Positions 1-9,778 are shown, counted from the stretch's first letter. The stretch: 64,000 nt of DNA from Perlabentimonas sp041656735 (GCA_041656735.1 JBBACY010000001.1:1-64000); one strand, 5' to 3'. The notes: generated by a model from the letters alone, not told the origin. Translations and numbers: made by a program.

Positions 1-282
1 GCCGTGTACAATGCTTACAATAGGCATAATCCCTACACCTATGTGTTTACGCACGATACCAAGCAGGAAAGCTTTCTCGTTCCAGGAGTTGATTTTAGGA
101 ACAGAGAACCTTTCTCTCTTTACCAAACAAGTTTCTTTCCAATTCTTCCAACCGTTTCGTACAAGGTCTTTTTTGATGATATAAAAGCTTTCCGTAAGCT
201 AAAATCAAAAAGAAAGCAGGAGCGAAAAGAACAAAGAAAGAAGCAAGGGAGAGCGAGAAGCTGGTTGTATTTTGATGAGTAA
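1..282 (+). CDS. C-terminal end of a TonB-dependent outer membrane receptor (5' truncated)
   Basis: The frame is open from base 1 to the TAA at 280-282, so this is the 3' end of a gene that starts outside the window. The residues read like the last strands of a TonB-dependent receptor barrel: an NPYTYVF strand, a loop, then a final strand LPTVSYKVFF ending in aromatic residues. Such receptors normally stop at that terminal Phe. Here the protein continues about 33 more residues with a very basic tail (KLKSKRKQERKEQRKKQ), which is unusual for an outer membrane barrel. The family call rests only on the last ~60 residues. The GTG at 4 is an internal codon, not a start. Confidence 0.55.
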   Translation, partial: AVYNAYNRHNPYTYVFTHDTKQESFLVPGVDFRNREPFSLYQTSFFPILPTVSYKVFFDDIKAFRKLKSKRKQERKEQRKKQGRARSWLYFDE

Positions 283-663
283 AGAGGGCATTTAATAATA
301 ATTTTTCTCAATTTACTCACGGGGCAAGTACAACTATGAGAAAGAGCCCAAATCAAGTTTATGTCGCCCGCAGAATATCACAAACACCCAGCAGCAAACA
401 TAAACTGCAAATGCTTAATCTTACATGTATTATACTACGCCCCCGCCAACCCAAGACGCCCGATTAAAGCCAAGTTAGGCAGCGGTTGCACTGCCGTCGC
501 TCTATTCTAGCAGGTTCTGCGTGCGATTACTTTCGCCAGGTTTAATACAAAAAAGGTTACTGTGCTGCGGGGTATGGATATCTACATGCTGTTTATGAGC
601 GTATCCCAACAAAGAGCAATCAGGTAAATACCCAACGGTTGTGCATTATGAGCTTATATCATA
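283..663. other. Intergenic region, no gene seen
   Basis: About 380 bases between the receptor end and the TPR gene terminator. No frame of convincing coding character is present on either strand. A small GGCAG/CTGCC stem lies near 480-500. It contains nothing else I can name. Confidence 0.4.
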
Positions 664-700
664 AAAAAAGCGTGGCACAAACCACGCTTCGCTTTTTATA
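664..700 (-). terminator. Intrinsic terminator of the TPR gene
   Basis: Arms AAGCGTGG (668-675) and CCACGCTT (682-689) form an 8-bp stem with a 6-base loop. A-rich sequence lies on the left and T-rich on the right, so it can stop transcription in both directions. It sits just downstream of the TPR gene stop. Confidence 0.75.
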
Positions 701-713
701 CTTTACACAAACC

Positions 714-1955
714 TTACTGCTGGTTACCACAGTACATTTTTAGCATTGGCTCTGCTGGCTGATACTTCAGCTCAACCGCACGCCTAAAATCGTTGCAGGC
801 TCCTTCGGAATCGTTCACGTTCATTCGCGAAATACCTCTATTATAGTATGCTTCGGCATTCCTGCTGTCTCTGCTTATAATATAGTCGTAATCGGGTAAT
901 GCTTCTTTATGGTTGCCAAGTATGGCTTTTGATACTGCCCTGTTATAGTAGGCTTGTGCATACTCCTTATCAAGCTCTATTACCTTGTTGAAATCGGTAA
1001 TTGACCCTTTATAATCTGCCGATAAAGCCTTGGCAATTCCACGGCCGAAGTAAGCCTTTTTAAAATTGGGATTTAGCTCTATGGCTTTGCTAAAATCGGT
1101 TTTTGCTTTGCTATGCTCCCCTTTTTTTAGGTATGCTCCACCCCTAGCGCTGTATGCTAATTCGTAAGCCTTATCTATTGCCACCACCTTATTGAAAAGG
1201 GCAATAGCCTCGTCAACCTTATTCAAATTATACTTTGCCTGTCCTAGCTGATAAAAAGTTTCCTTATCGTTACTGTCTATTTCATTAGCACGGGTTAGGT
1301 CGCTCTCGGCGCCCTCAAAATCTTGTATTTTAAGCTTGAAAATACCACGCTGTTTATACGCATCGGCAGGGGCATCGGCACCCTCAATCATCTTATCATA
1401 ATCGGCTATGGCACCCATAAAATCATCTAAATTTCCACGGGTTTCGCCCCTACTGTAAAAGGCTTCAAGGTTCGAGCCATCTAGCTCAATACTGTAGTTG
1501 TAATCGGCCACCGCTTGGTCGTATTTATTTTGAGAAGCGTAAAGTAAACCGCGCTGGTAATATGCGTGTGCGCTTGAGTCGTTTAGACTAATTGCTTTGT
1601 TTATATCGGCAAAAGCATTCTCATAAATTTTCAATTTTCTACTGGATATGCCTCGGTATAAGTAGTAGTCGGAGATATTTGGATTAATCTCTATGGCAGC
1701 AGTAAAATCGATTATTGCACTGGTATCATTGCCAATTGAGGTGTAAGACTTTCCCCTTGCAAAGAAGTAATGGTCAAAGGTACTTTTAATTTTAAGTGCT
1801 TTTGAAAACTCGGCAATGGCCTGCTCAAACTCTAACGAATCGGCTAGTACCAATCCCTTTTGATACGATTTTTCGGCAATGTAAGGTCGGAGGCTAAAAT
1901 AGGCAGCCCCACCCAAAACAAGTAAAACGATTATAGCTATAACTATCTTTTTCAT
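714..1955 (-). CDS. Membrane-anchored tetratricopeptide repeat (TPR) protein
   Basis: A 413-residue protein with one N-terminal membrane segment (about residues 4-22, IVIAIIVLLVLGGAAYF) followed by roughly eleven TPR units of 34 residues. Each has the usual pattern of a small residue at position 8 and AxxxY(R)G starts, such as AYYQRGLLYA and AYYNRAVSKA. TPR arrays bind other proteins, and the single helix should anchor this array to the inner membrane facing the periplasm. There is no enzymatic domain. It is a single-gene unit with a good upstream promoter and its own terminator. The partner is unknown. Confidence 0.85.
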   Translation of the reverse strand: MKKIVIAIIVLLVLGGAAYFSLRPYIAEKSYQKGLVLADSLEFEQAIAEFSKALKIKSTFDHYFFARGKSYTSIGNDTSAIIDFTAAIEINPNISDYYLYRGISSRKLKIYENAFADINKAISLNDSSAHAYYQRGLLYASQNKYDQAVADYNYSIELDGSNLEAFYSRGETRGNLDDFMGAIADYDKMIEGADAPADAYKQRGIFKLKIQDFEGAESDLTRANEIDSNDKETFYQLGQAKYNLNKVDEAIALFNKVVAIDKAYELAYSARGGAYLKKGEHSKAKTDFSKAIELNPNFKKAYFGRGIAKALSADYKGSITDFNKVIELDKEYAQAYYNRAVSKAILGNHKEALPDYDYIISRDSRNAEAYYNRGISRMNVNDSEGACNDFRRAVELKYQPAEPMLKMYCGNQQ

Positions 1956-1981
1956 AAGCCTTTTATAATTAGTTATGAGTA

Positions 1982-2012
1982 CAAAAGTACATCTTTAAAA
2001 TCAAGAACAATA
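1982..2012 (-). promoter_or_regulatory. Bacteroidota-type promoter of the TPR gene
   Basis: On the minus strand the -7 box TACTTTTG (plus-strand 1982-1989) matches TAnnTTTG. A TATTG -33 box (plus-strand 2008-2012) lies 18 bases upstream. Both are at a sensible distance from the ATG at 1955. Confidence 0.55.
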
Positions 2013-2260
2013 CAAAAAACTTAAAACGTAAAAACCTTTTGATTTGTTCCTCATAAACTTACACATAGTAATGTTTTTGTAGGACTAACGGGTGATTTGT
2101 CAACGTATAGAACAGCTAACGCACCACCCTAGCTAGGCACTTCGCTGTTAATAAATACCAATTTTTTAACTTCTGAAAACATTTAACCATTGGTTGTTAA
2201 AAGCTACTTATAGCGAACGTCTTACAGAAAAGTTTGTGAACTAATATTGGGTTGTTATCG
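2013..2260. other. Intergenic region, no gene seen
   Basis: AT-rich sequence between the TPR promoter and the next gene's terminator. An AACAGC/GCTGTT inverted pair lies around 2110-2150. No coding frame is evident. Confidence 0.35.
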
Positions 2261-2263
2261 CAA

Positions 2264-2300
2264 TAAAAAAAGGCTGCCTGCAGGCAACCTTTTTTATTTT
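2264..2300 (-). terminator. Terminator of the DUF3857 gene pair
   Basis: AGGCTGCCTG pairs with CAGGCAACCT (one G-T or mismatch position), flanked by A-run and T-run. It lies directly after the stop of the 2319-4088 gene on the minus strand. Confidence 0.7.
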
Positions 2301-2318
2301 TAGTAAGCCATCTTGGCT

Positions 2319-4088
2319 TTATAATTTACGAACCTGTATGCTGTTTAGGTTTTGGTCCATCCAAACCGAATAGAGGTTTCTAAACGCTTCGTACTGGTTA
2401 ACAGGTATAATACGCTGATTTACAACCAAACTACGGTTAATTAACAACTCCTCATTGTTTAGCGTGTAGCTAACCGATACCTTGCCCGCCTCGTTCTCTA
2501 CAACTTCGTTATGCTCTGGCGAAACAAATTCAAAACCTGGCTCAAGCTTTATGGTGAACTGGTATGTTTCATCCAGCGCGTTAGGAAGTTCAAGTCGTGT
2601 AACACGCTCGGTTGCCAGCTCGTGCAAATTTGCCGAAGCCAACCCTTGCGTAATACGAGGAAACGAGTATGATATATAATCGCCTGCCTGCAGTGTGTTA
2701 AGCGCTTTCGATGTAACGGTAATAACCGTTAAGTCCTCGGTATCGGTATTCTCAGTGGTTACAAGTTGCGAATTAGGAATGTTGGTAAGTAAGCCTTTGG
2801 CCTTTGCGTAATCACTTAGGGCTAAAGTTCCATCAACAATAACGCCCTTGCTGGTAAGGTTTAACTCCGCCTTAAATTCGGCAGTTTGTTTGGCTGGTTC
2901 TGCGATATTAAAATCGAGGGTGGAGATGTCCTCGTTTGTTGATACAATAACCATTGAGGTGGGCACTTGGCCACGATTACTGAGAACGTCGAGATACTTT
3001 GCTTCACCCTCAACATCAACCTTTACCAAATATTTTTCGAAAGCTGCAGGGCAACCAACCGTTTTATCAAGATAAATAGGGTATGCAGCCATAGCCACGT
3101 TGGCATTGAGTCCAATATGTTTTAGCATTGAGGCAAGCAGAATGGCTTTTTCGGCTTCGGTTCCGCCATTACTAGCCCAAACCTCGGCAGGACTACGAAA
3201 TTGATAGCCGCAGTATGCAGGTTCAACCCAGTAGCTATTCATACTTCCCACTACGTAGCTTCTAATGGCTTCCACATCGGCACAGGTTTTCGATTTGCCT
3301 TGCAGAAATTCTTTCATCGAGTCGTCAGGCGAAAATTCTTTGGTTAGAGCTTCGCTCAGAATACCATTGCCCTCAGCTAAATCGACATTGCTAAACACAA
3401 GAGTTTGGTAATCGGCCAATCCCTCAACCTGATGACTTTCGTTGGAAAGGGCTTTTAGCTCGCTTGCCTTCCAAGTGTATACATCAAAATCGCCTTTGGT
3501 TACTTTGTTCGTTTTAATATTATCTGACTGATTAGTTACAAAGTAGTTCAGATTTTCGCCCTTAGGAACCCTAACAACTATTTCTAGCTCCTTAACTGGT
3601 GATGATTCGTTTAAAAGAATTTTTTGAGCGAAGAATGGCGAAACGCCAGCATCGGAATGTAGGGTGTAATCGAACTCTACCACAGCGCCAATTTCAAGTC
3701 CCACGTGCGTAATTACCATTTCGCGCAGGTGATTATAAGCTGGAGCATTGGCTGCCTGAAAAGGCAGAACCAGGTTAAACGCATTCTCGGGAGATTGCAC
3801 CATTTTGCCATCGGCCATTTTGGTTTCGGACTTATTAATGGTAAGAACTTGGTTATTAGGATTGTATATTACAAATGATTCGCCATAGTACCTGTGGAAT
3901 GACTGGTACGTATTGTAAGCCCTCTGGTGATAGTAGTGATAATCGGTGGAACCATCGGTATTTAGAGTGTACTCGTGAACCTGTTTTAAGAGTACCGAAT
4001 CGGCATTTTTTTGCTCCTCAGTAAGAGGCTTTGTGCAGGATACAGCCAAAAGTATAAGCAGTCCCGCTAAATATTTTAGATTGTTCAT
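2319..4088 (-). CDS. DUF3857/transglutaminase-like lipoprotein, catalytic Cys lost
   Basis: A 589-residue protein with an SPII signal peptide ending in a lipobox (LAVSC, lipid Cys18). It has an N-terminal DUF3857-like beta domain (about 40-220), a transglutaminase-core-like region (about 260-400) and a C-terminal beta domain. Where active family members carry a GxC motif, this protein reads NGGTEAEKA (about residue 308), so the catalytic Cys is replaced by Thr and no matching His follows. It is therefore probably a non-catalytic relative. It is the second gene of an operon: its start is 5 bp after the stop of an intact paralogue (4094-6049). The two may act together at the envelope. The substrate is unknown. 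Confidence 0.75.
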   Translation of the reverse strand: MNNLKYLAGLLILLAVSCTKPLTEEQKNADSVLLKQVHEYTLNTDGSTDYHYYHQRAYNTYQSFHRYYGESFVIYNPNNQVLTINKSETKMADGKMVQSPENAFNLVLPFQAANAPAYNHLREMVITHVGLEIGAVVEFDYTLHSDAGVSPFFAQKILLNESSPVKELEIVVRVPKGENLNYFVTNQSDNIKTNKVTKGDFDVYTWKASELKALSNESHQVEGLADYQTLVFSNVDLAEGNGILSEALTKEFSPDDSMKEFLQGKSKTCADVEAIRSYVVGSMNSYWVEPAYCGYQFRSPAEVWASNGGTEAEKAILLASMLKHIGLNANVAMAAYPIYLDKTVGCPAAFEKYLVKVDVEGEAKYLDVLSNRGQVPTSMVIVSTNEDISTLDFNIAEPAKQTAEFKAELNLTSKGVIVDGTLALSDYAKAKGLLTNIPNSQLVTTENTDTEDLTVITVTSKALNTLQAGDYISYSFPRITQGLASANLHELATERVTRLELPNALDETYQFTIKLEPGFEFVSPEHNEVVENEAGKVSVSYTLNNEELLINRSLVVNQRIIPVNQYEAFRNLYSVWMDQNLNSIQVRKL

Positions 4089-4093
4089 ATCAA

Positions 4094-6049
4094 TTAAAAT
4101 TTAAGAATTACTGGTTGTGAAGCGAACTCATTTTGATACTTTACTGCATCGCGGAACGATGGCCAGTCCTCGGGATTGTAAACTCGTTTTTTAAGTGTAA
4201 CTGTTTGAGTGAACTTTAGGGCATTGCCATTGAGGGAGTACGACGATACAAAATCGGCACCTGTTCCTGTTATGTTTTTTGCCTCTGGACTGTATGCTAT
4301 GGTCATATTCTCGGGTAGTGTAATAGTCTCATTCAGCTCAATAAGTTTTGAGCAGCCATCGGAAAACTGATATGTGCGACTTTCAATTTCTGTTGGAAAA
4401 TTTAGATGGCTATGCCTGCTACCGAATAGGTTGGCAGCTACAATGGGGGTGAAAATAATTTCGTTCCCCGTAACCACAGCAAAATTTGGAATCCGATACT
4501 TTACCGTAATCAGCACAGGCTGTTTTAGGTACTCGTAGGGGTCGGTTTGGGTAACCTCAACAATTTCAATTCGGGGAGAAATTTTTACCAATTCGCGCTC
4601 CAAATTAGCTTTCCAATCGGCTTTGGCGCTGCGGGTAAATAGTCCTCGTACCGAAGCATCCGATTGACCCTCGGCTGTTAGGCTGAATTCACCAGTAATT
4701 GAGCCATCCTTATGAATTTCGGATGTTCCGTTAATTCTAAAGTAGTGGTTCTCGGGTGCGGAAATTGGTGTCTCCATTAGGTCGGCACCTTCAGGAAGTC
4801 CCATAAGATACCCTTGCTGCTGCTCGCGGCTGCTCCACTCCTCACGTACAAAAGGCACCCAAGTTGGGTCAAGTAGCATATACTCCCCATTTTTGCGTTT
4901 TACAACCGTTACCGAGTGGTTAAACTGGTCGGCAGGAATTCGGTCAATTCGCGACCCAGCCATGGTCATGGCTGCGTATGACTGGAAACCAGCCGAGCGA
5001 AGCATGGCAACCAGCATACCCGCTTTATCTTTACAAACTCCGCAACGGTCGTAGAAATTCATTTCGGCATTATGCAGAGTAAACCCTTCGCCTTTTCCCA
5101 TTGATAAGCCACTATACCTCATTTCATCGGCAACCCAATGGTTAAGGAGTGAAATAGAATCGAGCTCGGTTTTGGCGTTCACTAATATTTCTTTCACTTT
5201 CTTATCAACCTCTGGAGTGGGAATAAAGCTGCCATAATCCTCATTTACACCGTAAAACCATTTTGATTTTGCGTACCAATCGGGACTAGTGGATAGTAGA
5301 AGTTTTGGAGCAACATCGGAGAGGGCAACCATTCGTGGCTCACGTTGCATGGGTAGAATATTTTTTACCGAAAAGGTGTAACTAACCTTTCCGTTTTGTT
5401 CAACTATACGCTCAGCGGCCTTACCATTGTACACTTTGTACTGTAGATTTTTGTCCTTATCAATTGATATTCCGTACACTTTTTCTAAAACTGGAATGGG
5501 ACCAAAAAATTCAACAATATCATAGTAATGCCCGCGCATTGGTGGTATGTAATAGTCGTCGCTAAGCTCCTCCTGATAAAGAAGAGCGTAAGAAAATCCT
5601 TTCTTAAAGTACTTTACCTCAATACCATCACCTGGTTCAAGCCTTCCCACATCAATCATTTTTTGACGTGCGCCCCAGTATATTGATCTAGCTGGAGCAG
5701 GATAATCGTGAACCCTATCCTGCGGTAAATTTTCAACGGTACCATTCTTCCGAACAATACGAGCGCTCTCAATTCTAACAAAAGCGGTAAGTGGGTCGTA
5801 GTCGAACTTAAGCACCGCCAATTGCTTGGCGCCATCGGCAGTTAGCACCTTGTAAAGGAGCGAGTTATTGTAGTAGCTTAGTCCTGTTTCCTGTACATCA
5901 ACATGGGTACTGTCGTACACCAGCATGTAGGCCGAGCTTGGGAAATTTTTTGAATCCCCTGCCCTTCGCAGCAAATCGACGCTCTGCTGAGCTTTTATGC
6001 CAAAACCAAAGAGGGTAAGGCATAGGAACAATGTTAGTTTTAAGCGCAT
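4094..6049 (-). CDS. Secreted DUF3857/transglutaminase-like protein with intact triad
   Basis: A 651-residue protein with a cleavable signal peptide (MRLKLTLFLCLTLFGFGIKAQ). The DUF3857-like N-terminal domain is followed by a transglutaminase core with a recognisable catalytic triad: Cys in CGVCKDKAG (Cys339), His in FNHSVTVV, and Asp in LLDPTW. A long beta-rich C-terminal part follows. Members of this fold act as periplasmic proteases, amidases or cross-linkers, but no substrate is established for this branch. It is the first gene of a two-gene operon with the degenerate paralogue downstream. The 720-base region upstream holds no clear promoter. Confidence 0.8.
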   Translation of the reverse strand: MRLKLTLFLCLTLFGFGIKAQQSVDLLRRAGDSKNFPSSAYMLVYDSTHVDVQETGLSYYNNSLLYKVLTADGAKQLAVLKFDYDPLTAFVRIESARIVRKNGTVENLPQDRVHDYPAPARSIYWGARQKMIDVGRLEPGDGIEVKYFKKGFSYALLYQEELSDDYYIPPMRGHYYDIVEFFGPIPVLEKVYGISIDKDKNLQYKVYNGKAAERIVEQNGKVSYTFSVKNILPMQREPRMVALSDVAPKLLLSTSPDWYAKSKWFYGVNEDYGSFIPTPEVDKKVKEILVNAKTELDSISLLNHWVADEMRYSGLSMGKGEGFTLHNAEMNFYDRCGVCKDKAGMLVAMLRSAGFQSYAAMTMAGSRIDRIPADQFNHSVTVVKRKNGEYMLLDPTWVPFVREEWSSREQQQGYLMGLPEGADLMETPISAPENHYFRINGTSEIHKDGSITGEFSLTAEGQSDASVRGLFTRSAKADWKANLERELVKISPRIEIVEVTQTDPYEYLKQPVLITVKYRIPNFAVVTGNEIIFTPIVAANLFGSRHSHLNFPTEIESRTYQFSDGCSKLIELNETITLPENMTIAYSPEAKNITGTGADFVSSYSLNGNALKFTQTVTLKKRVYNPEDWPSFRDAVKYQNEFASQPVILKF

Positions 6050-6771
6050 TGGTTAATAATTTAGAGTTTATAAATCGGGAATTGAATAAATAGTTAGACT
6101 TAAAAAGTTGAAAATGGTTGAATATGTTTTTTTATATCTTTTAAAAGGAACAAATGGAGCACTCATTGAGCTGTTACTTGCATACGTGTTGTGGTTATTA
6201 ATATGAATGCTTCTTTCAAAAAGCGAACTAAAAAAATCTTTTCAACTAGCAATTTGCAATTTAAGTATTTTTCTGGGTTTATGAACAAAAGTGACTGCAC
6301 TCTACTTCAAATAGTTACAAATCAGTTTTAATGACGGGTTATCATCTTCAATATAAACAGCTATTAACTAGTACTTCGATTGATTAGCACCATTTTCAAT
6401 AGCAGCATTCCATATAAACAACTCTATGCACTTTAAATTAGAAGTTATACAGCTTTGCGAGAAAAATGATAAATTACCCAAAATATCAATATAAAGCTGA
6501 AGTTAAATTACTACTTTTGCTATGAGTGGTATAGTATTATGTATTCTGCATACAGTGTTGTTTAGCTATCAAGATGTAACCTACTATTCAATTATAGCCG
6601 TCGCCTTTGACTAATCTTCGACTTCGCTAAGGGCCGGCTGCTCAGGATAGGATACTCAGGGTAACGGTCAGGCTGAGCGAAGTCGAAGCCTACAACCTTA
6701 ACTAAAGGCCATTAAATCTTTATTTGCACTATAAAGCTAAACCATAGCAGCAAACCCTCGACAACGAAAAT
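6050..6771. other. Long AT-rich divergent intergenic region
   Basis: About 720 bases between two divergently transcribed genes. A TACTTTTG sequence (6512-6519) resembles a -7 box but has only a 30-codon frame behind it. The only structure is the inverted repeat at 6616-6688. I see no other gene. Confidence 0.4.
6616..6688. repeat. Short dispersed-type inverted repeat
   Basis: Arms CTTCGACTTCGCTAA (6616-6630) and TGAGCGAAGTCGAAG (6674-6688) are inverted copies differing at about one position, around a GC-rich centre. This resembles small dispersed palindromes found between genes in many bacterial genomes. Confidence 0.5.
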
Positions 6772-8751
6772 ATGCACGAAATAGAATTTCTTAAAGTCAT
6801 AGTCGTCATATTTGCCCTGGCAAGTCTGGTAATTTTCATATTCAACAAATTGAAACTACCATCGGTTGTTGGGTTCCTCCTAACCGGAATTATTGCAGGT
6901 CCATACGCCCTCGGTCTGATTTCAAATATCGGCATTATCGATGTGCTAGCCGAAATTGGAGTTATTCTGCTGCTGTTCATCATTGGTATGGAGTTTTCAA
7001 TAAAGAAGCTAATGAAAATTCGCAATATTGTTTTCATAGGCGGAATACTGCAGGTGGGCATCACTATTTTGGTTGTTGTGGGGATACTACACTTCTTTAC
7101 CCACGTTCCTTACAATCAGGCAGTTTTTGTGGGTTTCTTAGTCGCCCTAAGCAGTACTGCCATTATTCTGAAAGTGCTGCAAGAGAGGGATTAGGTGGAA
7201 ACACACCACGGTAAAGTTAGCCTAGGAATTCTGATATTTCAAGATTTAATCATCGTACCAATGATGCTTTTCATCCCCTTTCTATCTGGGGAAAGCAGCA
7301 GTGTGGGTAGTGAACTCCTGTTTTTGTTAGTTAAATCGATAACCCTGCTGGGTGTAACATTTGTGTTTGCACGGTGGGTAATTCCTTACGTATTGCACAA
7401 AATAGCTATTAGCAATAGTCAGGAACTCTTTTTAATTGCAATTATTGTTATCGGGTTTGCCATTGCTAGCTTCTCCGCGTGGTTGGGGCTCTCTTTGGCA
7501 TTGGGTGCTTTTTTGGCAGGGTTGGCCATTTCCGAATCATCATACAGCTACCAAGCCATTGGAAACATAATTCCCTTTCGCGATGTTTTTGCCAGCTTCT
7601 TTTTTGTATCCATCGGTATGCTGCTAGATGTGAATTTCTTTATCGCCAACTGGATCACCATTGTAACTATCACCATCATTCTGATTACCCTGAAATCCAT
7701 TATAATTGGCGTAGTAAGCTTTGTGCTGGGATATCCTTTCCGAATTGCCTTTAGGTCGGGACTTATTCTTTCTCAAATAGGCGAATTCTCTTTTATCTTG
7801 GCCAAAATGGGGTTGTCAAAACAGCTAATCGACAACCACTTCTACCAAATATTTCTTGCCGTGGCCATACTTAGTATGAGTGTCACACCCATCTTTATCA
7901 TTTTCTCGAAACCAATCACTTCCTTTTTCGAAAAATTGCCAATGCCTCTAATCATAAGGAATGGATTGAAAAAACTGCCAAAAAAACATATACCCGAATT
8001 AAGTGGGCACACCATTTTGGTGGGAACATCACAATATACAAGCTTAATGAGATCTATGGAGCTGGCCAATATTCCGTTTGTGGTTATTGATACCGATGCC
8101 GACCTAGTGCGCGATATGCAAAAACAGGGCATAAATGCCGTGTATGGCGATGCACAATACAAATCGGTTCTGGAGGAAGCCTCGGTGAAAGATGCCAGTA
8201 GTATGCTTTTGTATATTGAAGGAACAAGCCATAAAGCCACAATCATAAAAGCGGCTAAAACGTTAAACCCTAAGCTGCATACGGTTGTAAGAACTCGCTA
8301 TATCGATGATTTAGAGTATCTATACGAGGTGGGTGCCGACGATGTTATTCCCATTGAATTTGAGGCTTTTCTTGAGATGTTTTCCCGAGCACTGAATCAT
8401 TATTTAATTCCTAGCACTGAGATAGAACGATTGCTCGCCAAGATTCGCGCCAATGGATATAAAGCATTTAGAAGTAATGGCGAAAAAGGGAAAGTCGAAA
8501 AATTAAGTATTCCCGATTTTGAGATTAACACTATGACAATCCAAAAGGACTCTGTGGCATACAATAAAAGCATAAAGGAGCTAGACCTTAGAAATAAAAC
8601 AGGCATTAGCATTTTGGCCGTCAAACGACAGGATGAAGTACACTCAAACCCAAGCGCCGATTTTGTGCTAAAAGAACACGATATTATCTACACCCTTGGC
8701 GATCATTACAACGCTACGTGTTTAAATGAGATATTTAAACATAGTGAATAG
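6772..8751 (+). pseudogene. Kef-type monovalent cation:proton antiporter split by an in-frame amber codon
   Basis: The two frames 6772-7194 and 7195-8751 are in the same phase and separated only by TAG at 7192-7194 (codon 141). Joined, they give a ~659-residue CPA2 antiporter. It has about 12 membrane helices (Na+/H+ exchanger domain), then a cytoplasmic TrkA-N-like domain from GHTILVGTSQ onward, and a TrkA-C-like domain at the end. The amber lies in the conserved LQERD-x-VETHHGK loop, where relatives usually carry an acidic residue, so a GAG-to-TAG change is the simplest explanation. The NAD-binding glycine motif is degenerate (VGTSQYT). The second part begins with GTG immediately after the stop, so re-initiation could make two half-proteins. 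Otherwise the gene is dead. Confidence 0.75.
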
Positions 8752-8837
8752 CGTAGATGAAAAGCTAATGCCTGCGTTTTATCTGCTCGGATAGTAGAAT
8801 AATATTCTCTTTCAACTAATAGTACACTGCCAATTGT

Positions 8838-8867
8838 ATTGCTTTCCTGTTTCATTTAGTAGCTTTG
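8838..8867 (+). promoter_or_regulatory. Promoter of the truA-like gene
   Basis: The -7 box TAGCTTTG (8860-8867) matches TAnnTTTG. ATTG (8838-8841) lies 18 bases upstream as the -33 element. The TTG start follows at 8891. Confidence 0.55.
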
Positions 8868-8890
8868 CAATAGATTAAAACGATAAAATT

Positions 8891-9667
8891 TTGAGATACT
8901 TTGTACACTGTGGATACAACGGCTATAATTACAGAGGATGGCAACGACAACCTAAGGTTATTACAATTCAGGAAGTATTTGAGCAATCCTTTTTAGCTGT
9001 TTTTAAAACGCCAATAAACTGCATTGGCTGTGGTCGTACCGATGCAATGGTACACGCTGCACAGTATTTTTTTCATTTCGATTACTACGAAGAGCTACCT
9101 ACCGACCTGATGTTTAAGCTAAACAAAGTACTTCCCGTAGATATTGCCATCTTCGAAATTATTCCTGTCGATGGTTACCCGAGCGCCCAGTTAAGTGCAA
9201 CCTTGCGCACATACAAGTACTTTATTCACACCTACAAGGATCCGTTTTTGAGTGCGCAAAGTTCGTATTACCCACTGCCCAATCTGAATATTGATAAAAT
9301 GCAGCAAGCCGCTGCCCTACTTCTAAAGTACGACGATTACACGGCATTTTGCCGTAGTCCGCTTAAAGTTGAAAATAGTATTTGCAAAATTACGGTTGCC
9401 CAGCTCCTTGTAAACCCCAAAGGCGATAAACTCCAGTTTCAAATTTCATCAAAGCATTTTTTACGGAGTATGGTTAGGCTTATTGTTAAACGGTTAATTG
9501 ACATTGGAACAGGTGAACTAAGTATGGATGAGTTTGAGTCGTACTTAGCGGAAACCACTAAGCCATTAAAAGATAAACCAGCTTACCCTCAAGGGCTTTA
9601 CCTCTCTAAAATAGTATACCCCTTTCTCGATATTCCGCAACGACCGGACTTTAACGCAGTATTTTAA
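8891..9667 (+). CDS. truA: TruA-family tRNA pseudouridine synthase
   Basis: A 258-residue protein of the usual TruA length. The start is TTG at 8891: an in-frame stop precedes it closely, and the sequence MRYFVHCGYNGYNYRGWQRQP aligns with the TruA N-terminus. The catalytic Asp lies in GRTDAMVHA. The family consensus is GRTDAGVHA, so a Met replaces the conserved Gly next to the active site. RTYKYFI and the C-terminal FLRSMVRLIV also match TruA. The usual reaction is isomerisation of U38-40 in the tRNA anticodon arm. The several deviations suggest this may be a second, diverged TruA paralogue rather than the main enzyme. Confidence 0.8.
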   Translation: MRYFVHCGYNGYNYRGWQRQPKVITIQEVFEQSFLAVFKTPINCIGCGRTDAMVHAAQYFFHFDYYEELPTDLMFKLNKVLPVDIAIFEIIPVDGYPSAQLSATLRTYKYFIHTYKDPFLSAQSSYYPLPNLNIDKMQQAAALLLKYDDYTAFCRSPLKVENSICKITVAQLLVNPKGDKLQFQISSKHFLRSMVRLIVKRLIDIGTGELSMDEFESYLAETTKPLKDKPAYPQGLYLSKIVYPFLDIPQRPDFNAVF

Positions 9668-9676
9668 TTCGTTAAT

Positions 9677-9778
9677 CCGCTACCGCACGACTCTGTGGTG
9701 TGGAAGCGAAGAAAAGGAAAGTACGAAAGCCACACGATGCAACCGAACCGTTTTTTGGCGAGCTAATCGTGCGGCAGC
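9677..9778. repeat. Nested inverted repeat, dispersed family
   Basis: CCGCACGA (9683-9690) pairs with TCGTGCGG (9767-9774), and inside it GTGTGG (9698-9703) pairs with CCACAC (9730-9735). The left 17 bases (9677-9693) match 49286-49302 at 16 of 17 positions. A related CTCACGA...TCGTGCG stretch lies near 55115. It is non-coding. Confidence 0.4.

Noticed and set aside
6522..6614. A 30-residue hydrophobic small protein behind a TACTTTTG box
   Set aside because: The box is 2 bases from the ATG, too close for a promoter, and nothing else supports the frame.
7192..7194. Pyrrolysine insertion at the amber codon
   Set aside because: No pyrrolysine genes are visible, Kef antiporters do not use it, and a nonsense change is simpler.
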